A stretch of 64,000 nucleotides of DNA from Shinella sp. PSBB067 (GCF_016839145.1 NZ_CP069303.1:2294001-2358000); one strand, 5' to 3'; counted from the stretch's first letter, positions 50,774 to 60,188 are shown. The notes: a model not told the origin generated them from the letters alone. A program made the numbers and translations.

Positions 50774-50791
50774 CCCCCTCGATTCAGGGGG
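50774..50791. terminator. Bidirectional terminator between convergent genes
   Basis: CCCCCT/AGGGGG (6-bp stem, 6-base loop) followed rightward by CTTTC; leftward the tail is ATTGCAA. The stop codon of the minus-strand gene lies in the loop and right arm. Confidence 0.55.
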
Positions 50792-51752
50792 CTTTCGGCA
50801 CGCCCGCATGGCGGATGAAATCGCGCAGGAGATGGGGCGGATCGATCGCGGGCCTGCGTTGAAGCCGCTGCCGCGCCTCCCACAACGATTGCCCTGCTAT
50901 CCAGGCCATGTCGGCCAGCCGCCCGTAGAGCCGGCGATGATGCTTGGAATAGTAGCGCTGGCGCGATTCGAACCAGTAGGGCGGGCGACGCCCGATCTTC
51001 CTGTCGCGCGCCGTTATTCCCGTCGACTGCCCGACGAGGTGAACCACCCTGCTCTCCGGCACATGCCAGCATTCCCATCCACGGCGGGCGGCGCGCCGGC
51101 AGAAATCGACTTCCTCGTAGTAGAGGAAGAAATCCTCGTCCATCCCGCCGATCTCGTCGATGACCTCCATGCGGACGATCATGCTGGCGCCCGATACCCA
51201 GTCGACGCGAATGGGCGCCTCGCTGAATTCCCGCACGACCCGCCACCGCTCAAGGATCCGGGTCATCGGGCCGAAGCGGACCTGGCTCTCGAATTCGGCG
51301 ATCGGCGAGGGAAAGCGGAAGGCGCAGGCCTGCTGCGTCCCGTCGGGATCCTCCAGCCGGCTGCCGGCGATGCCGGTGCGCGGCGAGGCATCCATGAACG
51401 CGACGAGGGGCGACACGCCGCCGGGCCGAGGCACCGTGTCGGGATTGAGAAACAACACATAGTCCGGCTTGCCGAACCGCCCGATGGCATGTTCCATCCC
51501 CCGGTTGTTGCCGTAGGCAAAACCGCCGTTGACGGCGAGCGGCAGGAAACTCATCCGGTCCGACAAGGCATTTTGCCGGATCGCTGCCGGAATGACATCG
51601 GTGGAATCGTCGCCCGACGCACCGTCGACGACGACGATCTGCGTATCCTGCGGAACCGTTCCGGGCACCGCCAGCGCCGCAAGGCAATCCGACACCATGC
51701 GGGCGGTCCGATAGTTGACGATGACGACCAGCAGTTTCGGAGAGGAACGCAT
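50784..51752 (-). CDS. Glycosyltransferase family 2 (rhamnosyltransferase-like)
   Basis: A 322-aa GT-A protein: LLVVIVNYRTARMVSDCL at the N-terminus, VVVDGASGDDS near 42, NGGFAYGNNRGM near 75, metal-binding LFLNPDTVP near 103, and the GGMDEDFFLYYEEVDFCRRA block near 205 typical of WbbL-like rhamnosyltransferases. It would act in the cytoplasm on the lipid-linked repeat unit. First-in-line relation to the downstream minus-strand export genes is unclear; the gap to the kinase-like gene is 49 bases, so they are likely one transcript. Confidence 0.86.
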   Translation of the reverse strand: MRSSPKLLVVIVNYRTARMVSDCLAALAVPGTVPQDTQIVVVDGASGDDSTDVIPAAIRQNALSDRMSFLPLAVNGGFAYGNNRGMEHAIGRFGKPDYVLFLNPDTVPRPGGVSPLVAFMDASPRTGIAGSRLEDPDGTQQACAFRFPSPIAEFESQVRFGPMTRILERWRVVREFSEAPIRVDWVSGASMIVRMEVIDEIGGMDEDFFLYYEEVDFCRRAARRGWECWHVPESRVVHLVGQSTGITARDRKIGRRPPYWFESRQRYYSKHHRRLYGRLADMAWIAGQSLWEARQRLQRRPAIDPPHLLRDFIRHAGVPKAP

Positions 51753-51801
51753 GAAACCTCCGCGGCGTTACCCGATATGCATCACCAGCATGCCCCCGCG
51801 T

Positions 51802-52668
51802 TCAGAGGCCGTGCTTCCCGCTCTTGTTCAACACGAACTGGACGTTCGTCCTCGATCCGAGCAGGGTCTGGCAGACCTCGACGTCGGAAAGCTTCGTACC
51901 GTCGGCGGCCAGCACCATCACGACGCAATCCGCATCCAGAACGAGGGGAACCGTCTCATCCGTTTCCAGCATCGGCGCCACGTCCAGGATGACGACCGAC
52001 GGCTTCAGGCATTGCCTGGCATATTCGACCTGGGTCTTGAGGCGCTGGAGGGCGCTTGCCGGGGTCATGTTCATGTCGTCCCAGCAAGGGCGCAGGAAAT
52101 GGGTCCTGATATTGCCGAATTCCAGCGTCGTCAGCATGTCCGGCACCATCTCGTTGTCGGCCCGCCTGCGCGTCAGGGACGGCAGCCCGAACAGCCGGGC
52201 CATGGCGGGAAACCGTATGTTGGCATCCACGAGAAGGACGCTCGCCCCCGGCATGCGGGCGAAGCTGAGCGCGAGATTGACGGCTGAAACCGTGGCCCCG
52301 CATCCGGCGGTGGGCGAGGTGACCGCGATCGTGTACGGCTGCCCCTCGCAGGCATCGCGCAGCAGGTTGCGGAGCATGTCGTAGTAGCGCGTCACCCAAT
52401 GGCTGTTGTCGAACGCGACCACCCGCTGTGACCGCAGGAACGTCATCGACGGCCGGTTGACCTCCACGGGACCGAGCGCCGTCGAAAGATCGACCGTCAG
52501 GACCAGAGCACCCAGATTCTCGGGAACAGTCGGATTTGGCGAGGCGAAATCCGCTGCCATCGATGCCGCCTCCCCTCTCGATCGCTGGAACAGCTTGGTC
52601 GTCGTATCCATGGTACCCGTACTCCCGATCGTCATCAGCCTACGCGGAAAGAGTGCTGAAACTGCCAT
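51802..52668 (-). CDS. CpsD/Wzc-type tyrosine-kinase-like ATPase with degenerate Walker A
   Basis: A 288-aa protein resembling the cytoplasmic domain of bacterial tyrosine kinases that control polysaccharide export. Walker A' (VLLVDANIRFP near 145) and Walker B (VVILDVAP near 226) are present, but the P-loop reads TAGCGATVS (117-127) where GKT/GKS is expected: Ala125 replaces the invariant Lys by a GCC codon. A C-terminal tyrosine cluster is also missing. It is probably a pseudokinase or regulator of the Wzz-like partner. The ATG directly follows the Wzz-like stop. Confidence 0.8.
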   Translation of the reverse strand: MAVSALFPRRLMTIGSTGTMDTTTKLFQRSRGEAASMAADFASPNPTVPENLGALVLTVDLSTALGPVEVNRPSMTFLRSQRVVAFDNSHWVTRYYDMLRNLLRDACEGQPYTIAVTSPTAGCGATVSAVNLALSFARMPGASVLLVDANIRFPAMARLFGLPSLTRRRADNEMVPDMLTTLEFGNIRTHFLRPCWDDMNMTPASALQRLKTQVEYARQCLKPSVVILDVAPMLETDETVPLVLDADCVVMVLAADGTKLSDVEVCQTLLGSRTNVQFVLNKSGKHGL

Positions 52669-54141
52669 TCATATTCCTCTCGGTGCTCGTCTCCCGCCCA
52701 GCCAGGACCGCAGCCATCCCCGCCGCCTGGGATCCCATTCCGGGATGAGCACGAGGGCCCGCCCCTGAAGCAACTCTTCCAGATCGAACGCGCCGCGAAC
52801 CGTTTTCCGGAAGAAATCCCCGAGATAGACGCCGGCCATGCCCGCAAGGCCCGCAAGCCCCACGACGGCGATGATCGCCGTCCGCCAGGAGTTGGTCGGA
52901 TAAGCCGGCAGGTCGGGCGCCTCGATCATTTCGATGGGGGACGCCGTCTCGCTCTGCTCCAGCCTCTGGCCGAGCCGGGCCGCCTCATAACGGTTCGTCA
53001 TGTCCTGCAGGCTGCGTGACAGGCTTTCCTTCTCGGCGCGGATCGCATCGAACTGCGCCTCCACTTCCGGCGCGCGCGCCACCGATGCGTTGAGCTGCGC
53101 GATGCGAGCGACCAGGCGCTGCCGCTGTTCGTTCAGGGCATCCTGCCGCACGCCGGTATTGGTGATCCGCTCGGCGATGAGCGCCAGCCCCTCGGGCAGG
53201 CTCGACACGTCGCTGCGGGCAGGCAATGCCGTGGCCTCATCCGGCTTTTCCCTGCCGACCTGGATTTCCAGCTCCTGCGCCTTCTGCTTCAGGGCGACCA
53301 GCTCGGGATGCGTCGGCGCATACGTCAGGGACTTCTGCGCGATTTCCTCGCGCAGCAGGGTAAGCTGGGTCCGCGCGCGCGAAGGCAGGCTGGACTGTTC
53401 GATGCCGAGCCGCAACTGGCCTTCCAGAAGGCTGCGCTCGGCATTGAGGGAGGAAATCGACTGGTCCAGCGCGGTCAGCTCCTGTCCCTTGGCCTGCAAT
53501 TCCACGAGAACGGCCGAGACACGGTTGGGCAACGCCTCCTGGTTGGCCGTCAGGTAACGCGTCCACTCGGCTTCCCGCTCCGCCATGCGGGCGTCCAGCT
53601 TGCTCACCTCGCTTCCGAGAAACTCCACCGCCTCGGCGGCGCGGGCCAGCCGGGCTCGCCGGTGCTCGTCCATGATGCGGTCCGTCAGGTCCCGGGCAAC
53701 GCTGGCGGCGGTCTCGGGATCACCGTAGTTGAAGCCGATGCGGATGGTGGCGCTGCCGCCGTATTGTGCCGTGGCTTCCGCGACCATCGTATCGAGCACC
53801 AGATGGTTGCGCACCAGCTCGGCCAGTTTGGCCTTGGGAAGCGTTGCCCGCGCTTCCGGGAACAGGTTGAACTTGTCGGCAAGGGCAAGCAGGCTCTCGC
53901 GCGTCAGCAGACGCTGCTCGATGAGCTGCAATCGTTCGTTCCCCACGGTCGGATTGACCAGCGACGACGGAATCTGCTGGAATTCCATGCTGAGAATTCC
54001 CTCGGAATAGTAATTCCTGGTGATTTTCGAGATAAAGAAGCCGCCCACGAGAAGAACGATCGCAACAGGCAACAGGAAATACAACGGCCGCTTGATAACC
54101 AGTTCGGCATAATAACGAATGTTGCGGATTACCTCGTCCAT
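52669..54141 (-). CDS. Polysaccharide co-polymerase, Wzz/GumC family
   Basis: A 490-aa inner-membrane protein with helices near 20-40 and 425-447 flanking a long periplasmic coiled coil (about 150-400, e.g. AERSLLEGQLRLGIEQ and ERQRLVARIAQL). The N-terminal Wzz domain and Pro-rich segment before the second helix (PDLPAYPTNSWR) fit class 2/3 co-polymerases, which set chain length and couple Wzy to export. The cytosolic kinase domain is absent and is supplied by the next gene, as in split Wzc systems. Confidence 0.9.
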   Translation of the reverse strand: MDEVIRNIRYYAELVIKRPLYFLLPVAIVLLVGGFFISKITRNYYSEGILSMEFQQIPSSLVNPTVGNERLQLIEQRLLTRESLLALADKFNLFPEARATLPKAKLAELVRNHLVLDTMVAEATAQYGGSATIRIGFNYGDPETAASVARDLTDRIMDEHRRARLARAAEAVEFLGSEVSKLDARMAEREAEWTRYLTANQEALPNRVSAVLVELQAKGQELTALDQSISSLNAERSLLEGQLRLGIEQSSLPSRARTQLTLLREEIAQKSLTYAPTHPELVALKQKAQELEIQVGREKPDEATALPARSDVSSLPEGLALIAERITNTGVRQDALNEQRQRLVARIAQLNASVARAPEVEAQFDAIRAEKESLSRSLQDMTNRYEAARLGQRLEQSETASPIEMIEAPDLPAYPTNSWRTAIIAVVGLAGLAGMAGVYLGDFFRKTVRGAFDLEELLQGRALVLIPEWDPRRRGWLRSWLGGRRAPRGI

Positions 54142-54171
54142 ACGAGCCTCTCTTGAGCCGGAACCTGAAAA

Positions 54172-55470
54172 TTACTGGACCTGGGTCGTGGCCGTGGCCT
54201 CCGAGCGTGCCGACCCCGCACCCGCACCTTCCGGCAGTTCCGGACCGGGTATCGCCCCCGTTTGGCGGGCGACGGCTTCGCCCACGCTCATGTAATGCAC
54301 GCGCACGAGATCGCCGGGCTGCACCAGGCTCGTCTCCGTCGCCTCGATCTCGCCCGTCGTTCCGCCGGCCGAGCGAATGATGCTGTAGGCAAGCTCCTGT
54401 GTCTGGCCGCGCGAGCCCGCATTGGCATTCTGCCCGTAGATGGCCAGGATACCCTCGCTGTTGGCGATGCCGGCGCGCGTTTCCTCCTGCAGGCGGCGCG
54501 CCTCCTGCAACTCGACAAGCAGTTGCGTCTTGCGCTCCTCGATCAGCGTCTTGAACCGTGCCTCCTCGGCGACGACAGCCCGGTCGGATGCCGCCATTTC
54601 GGTTTTCAACTGGCTCAGCCGGCCTTCCAGCTCCGCGATCTCGCTTTCCCGCTCGATCAGCCGCGACGCTTCCGCCCCGCCCTTGGCGATCAGTCGCGCG
54701 GTGGTGTCGTAGCGTTGCCTGGCCAGTCCGATCTGCCGCTCGACCGCCTGAACCTGCTCGCGCAGCGCAGCGCTTCCCTGGCCGTACAACTGCCCCGCCT
54801 GGCGGCGGGCGTCTTCCTGCGTCGCCAATGCCTGGCGACGGGCGTCCATCAGGACCTGTTCCTGCGCCAGCAGGGAATCGCTGCCGTCCTCCTGCGTCAT
54901 GTTGATGGAGGTTTCCCCCTTGATTTCCGCCTCGAGGCGCTTGATGCGGGCCGCGGTCATCCGTTCCCGTTCCTGGGCCACCTCGATGGCGCGCCGGACG
55001 GTCACGACGCGGTCCTGGTCCGTCGCCGAGACGACGGCGCGGTAGCGCCCGCCCGCAACGCTGATCGCGTGCAGCACCGTCATGCCCGCGCGGTAAGGAA
55101 AGGCGCCCGGCGTCATGACGTCTCCCGCGACATAGATCGTCTGGAGATGCATGGGATTGGGCTGCAGCATGATGGTGAGGTTCACGGAATTCTTGAAATA
55201 GACGCGAAGCCTCTCGGAGAGCGCGGCCTCCAGTTCCTCCAGGGAAAGCCCCTCCCCCTTCAGGTGCCCCGCGAGGGGAAAGGACAGCCAGCCGTCCGGC
55301 CCGATGGTAACCTGCCGGCGAAGGCCTTCCTGTTCGGAGACCCAGATCGCGATGCTGTCCCCCGGTTGCAGGCGATAGGTGCTCTGGCCGCTCGCACTGC
55401 CCATCATGAGGCATAGGAGCATTCCCGCCAAACCGAGCATCAAACGCATAGCACACCCCGGACCAGACAT
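54172..55470 (-). CDS. Polysaccharide export protein, Wza/ExoF-like
   Basis: A 432-aa exported protein with a signal peptide (MRLMLGLAGMLLCLMMGSASG), the poly-export domain (YRLQPGDSIAIWVSEQEGLRRQVTIG) and an SLBB-like segment (IYVAGDVMTPGAFPYRAG near 112), then a long coiled coil (about 160-360) and a C-terminal β segment. The coiled-coil insertion is typical of rhizobial ExoF rather than E. coli Wza, and no lipobox Cys is evident. Start at 55470 (AGGA upstream) or 55449. The upstream gap contains TGGCGTAGGCGCTT (55546-55559), an inverted exact copy of the site before the NRPS gene. Confidence 0.87.
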   Translation of the reverse strand: MSGPGCAMRLMLGLAGMLLCLMMGSASGQSTYRLQPGDSIAIWVSEQEGLRRQVTIGPDGWLSFPLAGHLKGEGLSLEELEAALSERLRVYFKNSVNLTIMLQPNPMHLQTIYVAGDVMTPGAFPYRAGMTVLHAISVAGGRYRAVVSATDQDRVVTVRRAIEVAQERERMTAARIKRLEAEIKGETSINMTQEDGSDSLLAQEQVLMDARRQALATQEDARRQAGQLYGQGSAALREQVQAVERQIGLARQRYDTTARLIAKGGAEASRLIERESEIAELEGRLSQLKTEMAASDRAVVAEEARFKTLIEERKTQLLVELQEARRLQEETRAGIANSEGILAIYGQNANAGSRGQTQELAYSIIRSAGGTTGEIEATETSLVQPGDLVRVHYMSVGEAVARQTGAIPGPELPEGAGAGSARSEATATTQVQ

Positions 55471-55545
55471 TTTCCTATCCCTGACGCAGGGTTAGGAGAC
55501 TTGGAAATCGTACGTCCCCGGGCAGTCTCTGAAAACAAAGCCCAA

Positions 55546-55559
55546 TGGCGTAGGCGCTT
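55546..55559 (-). promoter_or_regulatory. Candidate shared regulatory site upstream of the export operon
   Basis: On the minus strand this reads AAGCGCCTACGCCA, identical to 34423-34436 in the NRPS/PKS divergent region. It lies 76 bases upstream of the export protein start. Only two exact copies were found by eye in the window, both in promoter regions. Confidence 0.45.
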
Positions 55560-55660
55560 GAGAGCCGTGTGCGAATACGCACACCCACACGGATGATCGG
55601 GCCTCATCCTTTCGGACAGGATGCGCATACCGATCCGGCAGGTTTTTGCGCATGTCGCCA

Positions 55661-57178
55661 TCAACGCAGGAACGATCGCACGGCTTCCCATTTGGCATGG
55701 GCGTCGCCTTCATACTCCTGCAGTCCCCAGCTTCCCCATTTGCTCGGTTCCGACATGGAGGAAAACAGCGCATAGACATCGCCGCCCGCCTCCCACCAGT
55801 TCCTGAGATGGTCGACATAGAGCGCCCCCATGCGGGGGTCCCGGTTGGCGGCGATGAAAAGCGCGGTCAGCTTGTCGTTGTTCTCGGCGCCGCCGTGGCC
55901 GACCAGATGCTGCCCGCCCTCATAGGCGACCAGCTTGAGGCCATGCTGCCGGGCGACATCCGCCTGGGCGCGGATCAGGCTTCTGTTCTCGCCCGCCACC
56001 TCCCCGGAAAGCGCTTCGAACACCATGTCGGTCGACCAGCCGCTGACCGCCTCGGCCCGCTCGGGCGAGCCCAGCCCCGCGCCGAAATAGGGGGCGATCG
56101 CCAGAACGTCGGCATGGTCGCCGACGCCTTCCGAGGAAAGGATCGTCGTGCTTGTCCAGATGTTGGCGGAGTGCGCCGCATAGACGCCGATCACGCGATC
56201 GCGGTCCTTACCGAACACCTCCTCCCAGATCGAGAGGATTTCCGTCGTCCGCCGCGCATAGTAGAGCAATTGCGCTTCGTAATCGTTCGAGGAAAGCCCG
56301 AGCTTCAGCCCCTGTTCCCGGGCGTAGCTCGCCTGGTCGAACAGCGAGTTCCACACCTCGTTCGAATATTCGACATAAACGGGCAGGGATGGAGCGAGCG
56401 TGTCGCGCACCCCCTCGGCAAAGCGGCGGACATACGCGTCATCCGCAAGATGGGGCATGTTGAACCAGGGGCGGAGCTGCAGGAGATTGCAAAGCTCGAC
56501 CATGTATTCCAGCGGAGCGCCCGTTTCGGCCTTCCCGAAGACGTCAAGTCTCGGACGGTCGTCCCAGTGACGCTTGGGGGAGTTGTTCGTGCTCATCCAG
56601 TCCATGAAGCGCAGCGTCGTCATGCCGCCGAGCCGGTCGAGGAACGCCTTGCGGAAAGTGCCGTCCGGCTCGTGCTCGTAGACACGCAGGTTGCGCAGCG
56701 GGTCCTTCGCGTCCGTATCGACCAGTTGCGCTATGATGGCCGCATCGTTGCGCAGGTTCCTCACCCGGTCGCAGCCGGGCGTGCGGGCCTCCAGCCGCGC
56801 CCCGCCCTGATAGTCGAGCCGCCCCTTTCCGTCATACATGACCAGGAGCTCGCCCGGGAGCTGCTCACGGCGATTCCAGACCAGGAAGCTCTCGAGAAAG
56901 GACCCGCGCGGGACGACGGTGGGATAGCCATCGGCCCGCATCGGCGGCAGAGGCTCGTCCCAGGTGAAAGCAGCGCCCCTGGTCTGCATCCGCCAGCGGG
57001 ACGCGCCCACGGCGAGATTGGAGAAGGGCCGTTCGGTCGACCAGTAGACCAGGCTCGCAAGATTGAGCCCGAGCGGCCCTCTTCCCGCAGCGACAGGCGC
57101 TGCCGCGCTTTCGCTCGTCGGGAGAAAAGGCAGGGCACCGGCCGCGCACAACAGCTCCAGGAAGGTTCTCCGGTCCAT
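55661..57178 (-). CDS. Tat-exported glycoside-hydrolase-like / cellulose-binding-type protein
   Basis: A 505-aa protein with a twin-arginine-type leader (MDRRTFLELLCAAGALPFLP). Motifs fit a TIM-barrel glycoside hydrolase: VYVEYSNEVWNSLFDQ near 270 (candidate acid Glu in Asn-Glu), ALAIAPYFGAGL-like segment near 355, and YEGGQHLVGHGG near 415 (candidate nucleophile Glu). Similar proteins in rhizobia are often named cellulose-binding. It probably trims or binds the polysaccharide in the periplasm. GGAGAG before the ATG fixes the start. Confidence 0.7.
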   Translation of the reverse strand: MDRRTFLELLCAAGALPFLPTSESAAAPVAAGRGPLGLNLASLVYWSTERPFSNLAVGASRWRMQTRGAAFTWDEPLPPMRADGYPTVVPRGSFLESFLVWNRREQLPGELLVMYDGKGRLDYQGGARLEARTPGCDRVRNLRNDAAIIAQLVDTDAKDPLRNLRVYEHEPDGTFRKAFLDRLGGMTTLRFMDWMSTNNSPKRHWDDRPRLDVFGKAETGAPLEYMVELCNLLQLRPWFNMPHLADDAYVRRFAEGVRDTLAPSLPVYVEYSNEVWNSLFDQASYAREQGLKLGLSSNDYEAQLLYYARRTTEILSIWEEVFGKDRDRVIGVYAAHSANIWTSTTILSSEGVGDHADVLAIAPYFGAGLGSPERAEAVSGWSTDMVFEALSGEVAGENRSLIRAQADVARQHGLKLVAYEGGQHLVGHGGAENNDKLTALFIAANRDPRMGALYVDHLRNWWEAGGDVYALFSSMSEPSKWGSWGLQEYEGDAHAKWEAVRSFLR

Positions 57179-57478
57179 CGTCGCTCTCCTTTCGCCCACC
57201 GGTCGCCCGGCGCAAGACCGGGCAGGCATCCCCGGCCTCCCCGATTAAGAAGCAACATTCAAAGCGAGCGCAAGCGCTTCGATCAGCATCCGGCCCAACC
57301 ATAAGGAGAGATCGCCTACCTCCTTTGGCGAGGGTGGGAATGTGATTCGAGTTGATGTAAAATTCTTCCAAGAGAACCTGAACTTTAATCGACAGGAAGA
57401 TTTTTACTTTCTAAAATAGCAGAGTTGCCGAATTTCAGGAAGAAAACCGCACGGAAAAACACTGGGAAGCGAACATCG
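57179..57478. promoter_or_regulatory. Divergent promoter region between the hydrolase-like and polymerase genes
   Basis: 300 bases with no gene. It contains TACCTCCTTTGGCGAGGG (57316-57333), which aligns with TACCTCTTTCGGTGAGGG before the NRPS gene, and CGCCTAC just upstream. The stretch 57350-57420 is notably AT-rich and could hold the polymerase promoter. Confidence 0.4.
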
Positions 57479-59035
57479 ATGCCAGACTATTTGAAATCTC
57501 TGGTATATATCCTGGTCATTTCCATACCGGTATTCGTGCTCGCGAAAAGGATCGCGGTTCCCTTCATTCCGCTTGCCGAGTTCAAGCTCTGGCGAAACTG
57601 CTGGTTCCTGGCGACCGCCGCCCTGTTCTTCACCAGCAATTTCTTCATCTTCGCCCTCGTGATGCTGCCGCTTTGCGTCTTCATCCATCATCGATCCGCC
57701 AGCCCGCTGCATTTGTATATCGTCCTGATGTTCGTGGCGCCCTGCATCTCGGTGGTTACCGGCATTCCGGGTCTTTTCGGGAAAATCGTCGACCTCAATC
57801 CGCCCCGCCTGCTCGCCCTGTTCATCCTCCTGCCTGTCGCCGTCAGATTGTGGCGGGAGGAACGAAACCAGAAGCTGACCACCCCCGACATGCTGGTGGG
57901 CGCCTTCATCCTGCTGATCTCGATCCTGGCCGTACGCGATCCGCTTGCGACCTCGATACCGCGCCTCATCGCCGGCTACATCCTCGATATCGCCCTGCCC
58001 TATTTCGTCTTCAGCCGCGGCGTGCGGACTGCGCACGACGTCAACAGCGTCCTGCTCGCATTTGCGGTGGCCACGATGCCCGCGGCAGCCATCGGCGCCG
58101 TCGAGTTTCTGAAGAGCTGGCGGCTCTACAATCCGTCGGTGGAGGGGTGGGGCGCCTTTCTCACCGTGCCGTACCTGTTTCGGGACGGCATGCTGCGCGC
58201 GGCCGTCACCGCCATCGAACCGATCGCCTACGGCTTCGTCTGCATGACGGGCGCCGGCTGCCTGCTCGCATTGCGTGGGAACGCCGTCGCATCCACCTGG
58301 CGCCTCTGCGGGCTCGGCGTGTTGATCGGGGGCTTGCTGGCAAGCATATCGCGCGGTCCCTGGCTCGGCTTTGCCGTGTGCTGCATGGTCATGATGCTTG
58401 CCAGGCCTAAAACCAGCATCAAGCTCTTCTGCGCGTCGATCATTCCCGCCTTGGCGCTGATCTTCATTTTCGAGCACCGGCTGGACCGCTTCATCAATCT
58501 CCTGCCCTTCGTCGGCAGCGCGGATCCGGGGAGCGAGACCTACCGGTCCGAACTCTTCAGGAACGCGCTCATCGTCATCGAGCGCAACCCTCTGTTCGGC
58601 TCGGTCACCTTCCTCAGCGAACCGGAAATGCTGCGGATGATCCAGGGACAGGGCATTATCGACCTCGTGAACAGCTATCTGCAGGTCGCGCTGGAATTCG
58701 GCCTCGCCGGCCTCCTCCTGTTCACCGGCTATTTCGCCTATGTCGCCGTCAGGCTCTTCGTGTCCTACCGAACGGACGAGACGAACACGATCGCCTATTC
58801 CGCTCTCCTGGGCATACTTGTCGGAATGCTGTTCACGATCTCCACGACCAGCAGCGTCACCTTCATCCCGTATCTGTATTGGGCTTTCTCGGGTCTGTGC
58901 GTTGCCGCGCTCAGGGTCGGATCGCCCGCGCGCGCATCCGTCCGGCGACCGGAAGCGGCATCCGGGCCTTCCCCGGGCGCCTTGGGCGCATCGCCGGAAC
59001 TGCGCCCGCGCATTCTCGGCCGGCACCGGACCTGA
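57479..59035 (+). CDS. O-antigen ligase/polymerase-like membrane protein (Wzy candidate)
   Basis: A 518-aa polytopic protein with about ten membrane helices and a large periplasmic loop around residues 330-390 (RSELFRNALIVIERNPLFGS), followed by NSYLQVALEFGLAGLLLF, the pattern of the Wzy_C/O-antigen ligase family. It probably polymerises the repeat units. The ATG at 57479 (GGAAGCG upstream) is preferred over a TTG 18 codons earlier. Four bases separate its stop from the next start. Confidence 0.82.
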   Translation: MPDYLKSLVYILVISIPVFVLAKRIAVPFIPLAEFKLWRNCWFLATAALFFTSNFFIFALVMLPLCVFIHHRSASPLHLYIVLMFVAPCISVVTGIPGLFGKIVDLNPPRLLALFILLPVAVRLWREERNQKLTTPDMLVGAFILLISILAVRDPLATSIPRLIAGYILDIALPYFVFSRGVRTAHDVNSVLLAFAVATMPAAAIGAVEFLKSWRLYNPSVEGWGAFLTVPYLFRDGMLRAAVTAIEPIAYGFVCMTGAGCLLALRGNAVASTWRLCGLGVLIGGLLASISRGPWLGFAVCCMVMMLARPKTSIKLFCASIIPALALIFIFEHRLDRFINLLPFVGSADPGSETYRSELFRNALIVIERNPLFGSVTFLSEPEMLRMIQGQGIIDLVNSYLQVALEFGLAGLLLFTGYFAYVAVRLFVSYRTDETNTIAYSALLGILVGMLFTISTTSSVTFIPYLYWAFSGLCVAALRVGSPARASVRRPEAASGPSPGALGASPELRPRILGRHRT

Positions 59036-59039
59036 TCCG

Positions 59040-60167
59040 ATGGGCGCAAGAGGGTTTTCAGGATGGGCATGCACGGCGGTTCTCGGCGTCGGAATGGCCG
59101 CACAGCCCCTTCCTTTCGCCAATCCGTCAACGGCGGCGGAGCCCGCCGGACGCGACCCCCTCCCATCGCTCGACGGCACCGGCGGCAATGTCTTCATTTC
59201 CGGCCACAGCCTGACAGCGGCGCCCTTTCCCGACTACCTCGCGGCCATGGCGGCCGAGGCCGGCAAGCCGATCCGGTGGAACATGCAAGGCATGGGCGGC
59301 TCGTCGATGCGAAGCCGTTACCAGCCCCCCGAAGCAATGCCGCAGAACGGGATGCCGAGCCTCGATCGCAACGGCCGCCTCATCGACGCCCGGCAGGAAC
59401 TTGTCCGGCCGACGATACCCGGCGGGGGATACGATGTCCTGATCATCACGGAACAGCACCGCCTGCTCGATTCGCTCGTCTGGCAGGACACCGTCCGCGC
59501 CCTGCGCGCCTTCCAGGATGCCTACATGGAGGGAAGCCCCCGCGGGACGACCTATTTCTATACGCCCTGGATCGGCCTTTCCGACCGTCAGGATCCAGGC
59601 GCCTGGATCGACTATGAGAAGGCGGCGTTACCCGTGTGGCAATGCGTCGTCGACCGGGTCAACCAGGACATTGCCGCCTCCGGCCGATCCGACAGGATCA
59701 GGCTTCTGCCGGCCTCGCTTTCCCTTGCATATCTCGTCGAGAGGCTTTGGCGCGATGACGCGCCGGCCGGCTTCGATGCGATGGAACCGGGCGCACGGCT
59801 CCAGGCGCTTTTCACCGACGATGTCCACCTGACGCCGCTGGGCGTGTTCTATACCGCGGCGGTGAGCTATCTCTGGATCTACGGCGGCTCGGCCGAAGCC
59901 ATGCCGCTTCCTGCGCAGGCCGATGCCGCGCAGGGCGCAGCGATACGCAGCCTTGCGGCCGAATTCGTCGCATCGGCGGCCGCAGGCGCCCCCGCGCAAG
60001 ACGAAACGGCCTGTAGAAGCCCCGTTCCGCTCTCCTTCATCGCCCGCTATGTGAGCTATACGGAACGCACCTATCATCGCGCGGAGTTGGGCATCGTGTC
60101 ATCGAAGCTGCGGCAAGTCCGGGAGTTCATTCGCTTCGCCCTGCGGTTCCGCAAAGGCCTAGGATAG
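59040..60167 (+). CDS. Exported SGNH-hydrolase-like protein
   Basis: A 375-aa protein with a signal-like N-terminus and SGNH landmarks: GHSL (block I Ser) near residue 40, GMGGSSM near 70, TEQHRLLDS near 120 and DDVHLTPLG (block V Asp-x-x-His) near 260. It could remove or transfer acyl groups on the polysaccharide. The last 60 residues are basic and unassigned. It begins four bases after the polymerase gene, so the two are co-transcribed. The catalytic assignment is by motif only. Confidence 0.65.
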   Translation: MGARGFSGWACTAVLGVGMAAQPLPFANPSTAAEPAGRDPLPSLDGTGGNVFISGHSLTAAPFPDYLAAMAAEAGKPIRWNMQGMGGSSMRSRYQPPEAMPQNGMPSLDRNGRLIDARQELVRPTIPGGGYDVLIITEQHRLLDSLVWQDTVRALRAFQDAYMEGSPRGTTYFYTPWIGLSDRQDPGAWIDYEKAALPVWQCVVDRVNQDIAASGRSDRIRLLPASLSLAYLVERLWRDDAPAGFDAMEPGARLQALFTDDVHLTPLGVFYTAAVSYLWIYGGSAEAMPLPAQADAAQGAAIRSLAAEFVASAAAGAPAQDETACRSPVPLSFIARYVSYTERTYHRAELGIVSSKLRQVREFIRFALRFRKGLG

Positions 60168-60188
60168 GCCGACGCGACGCTTCGCCTG

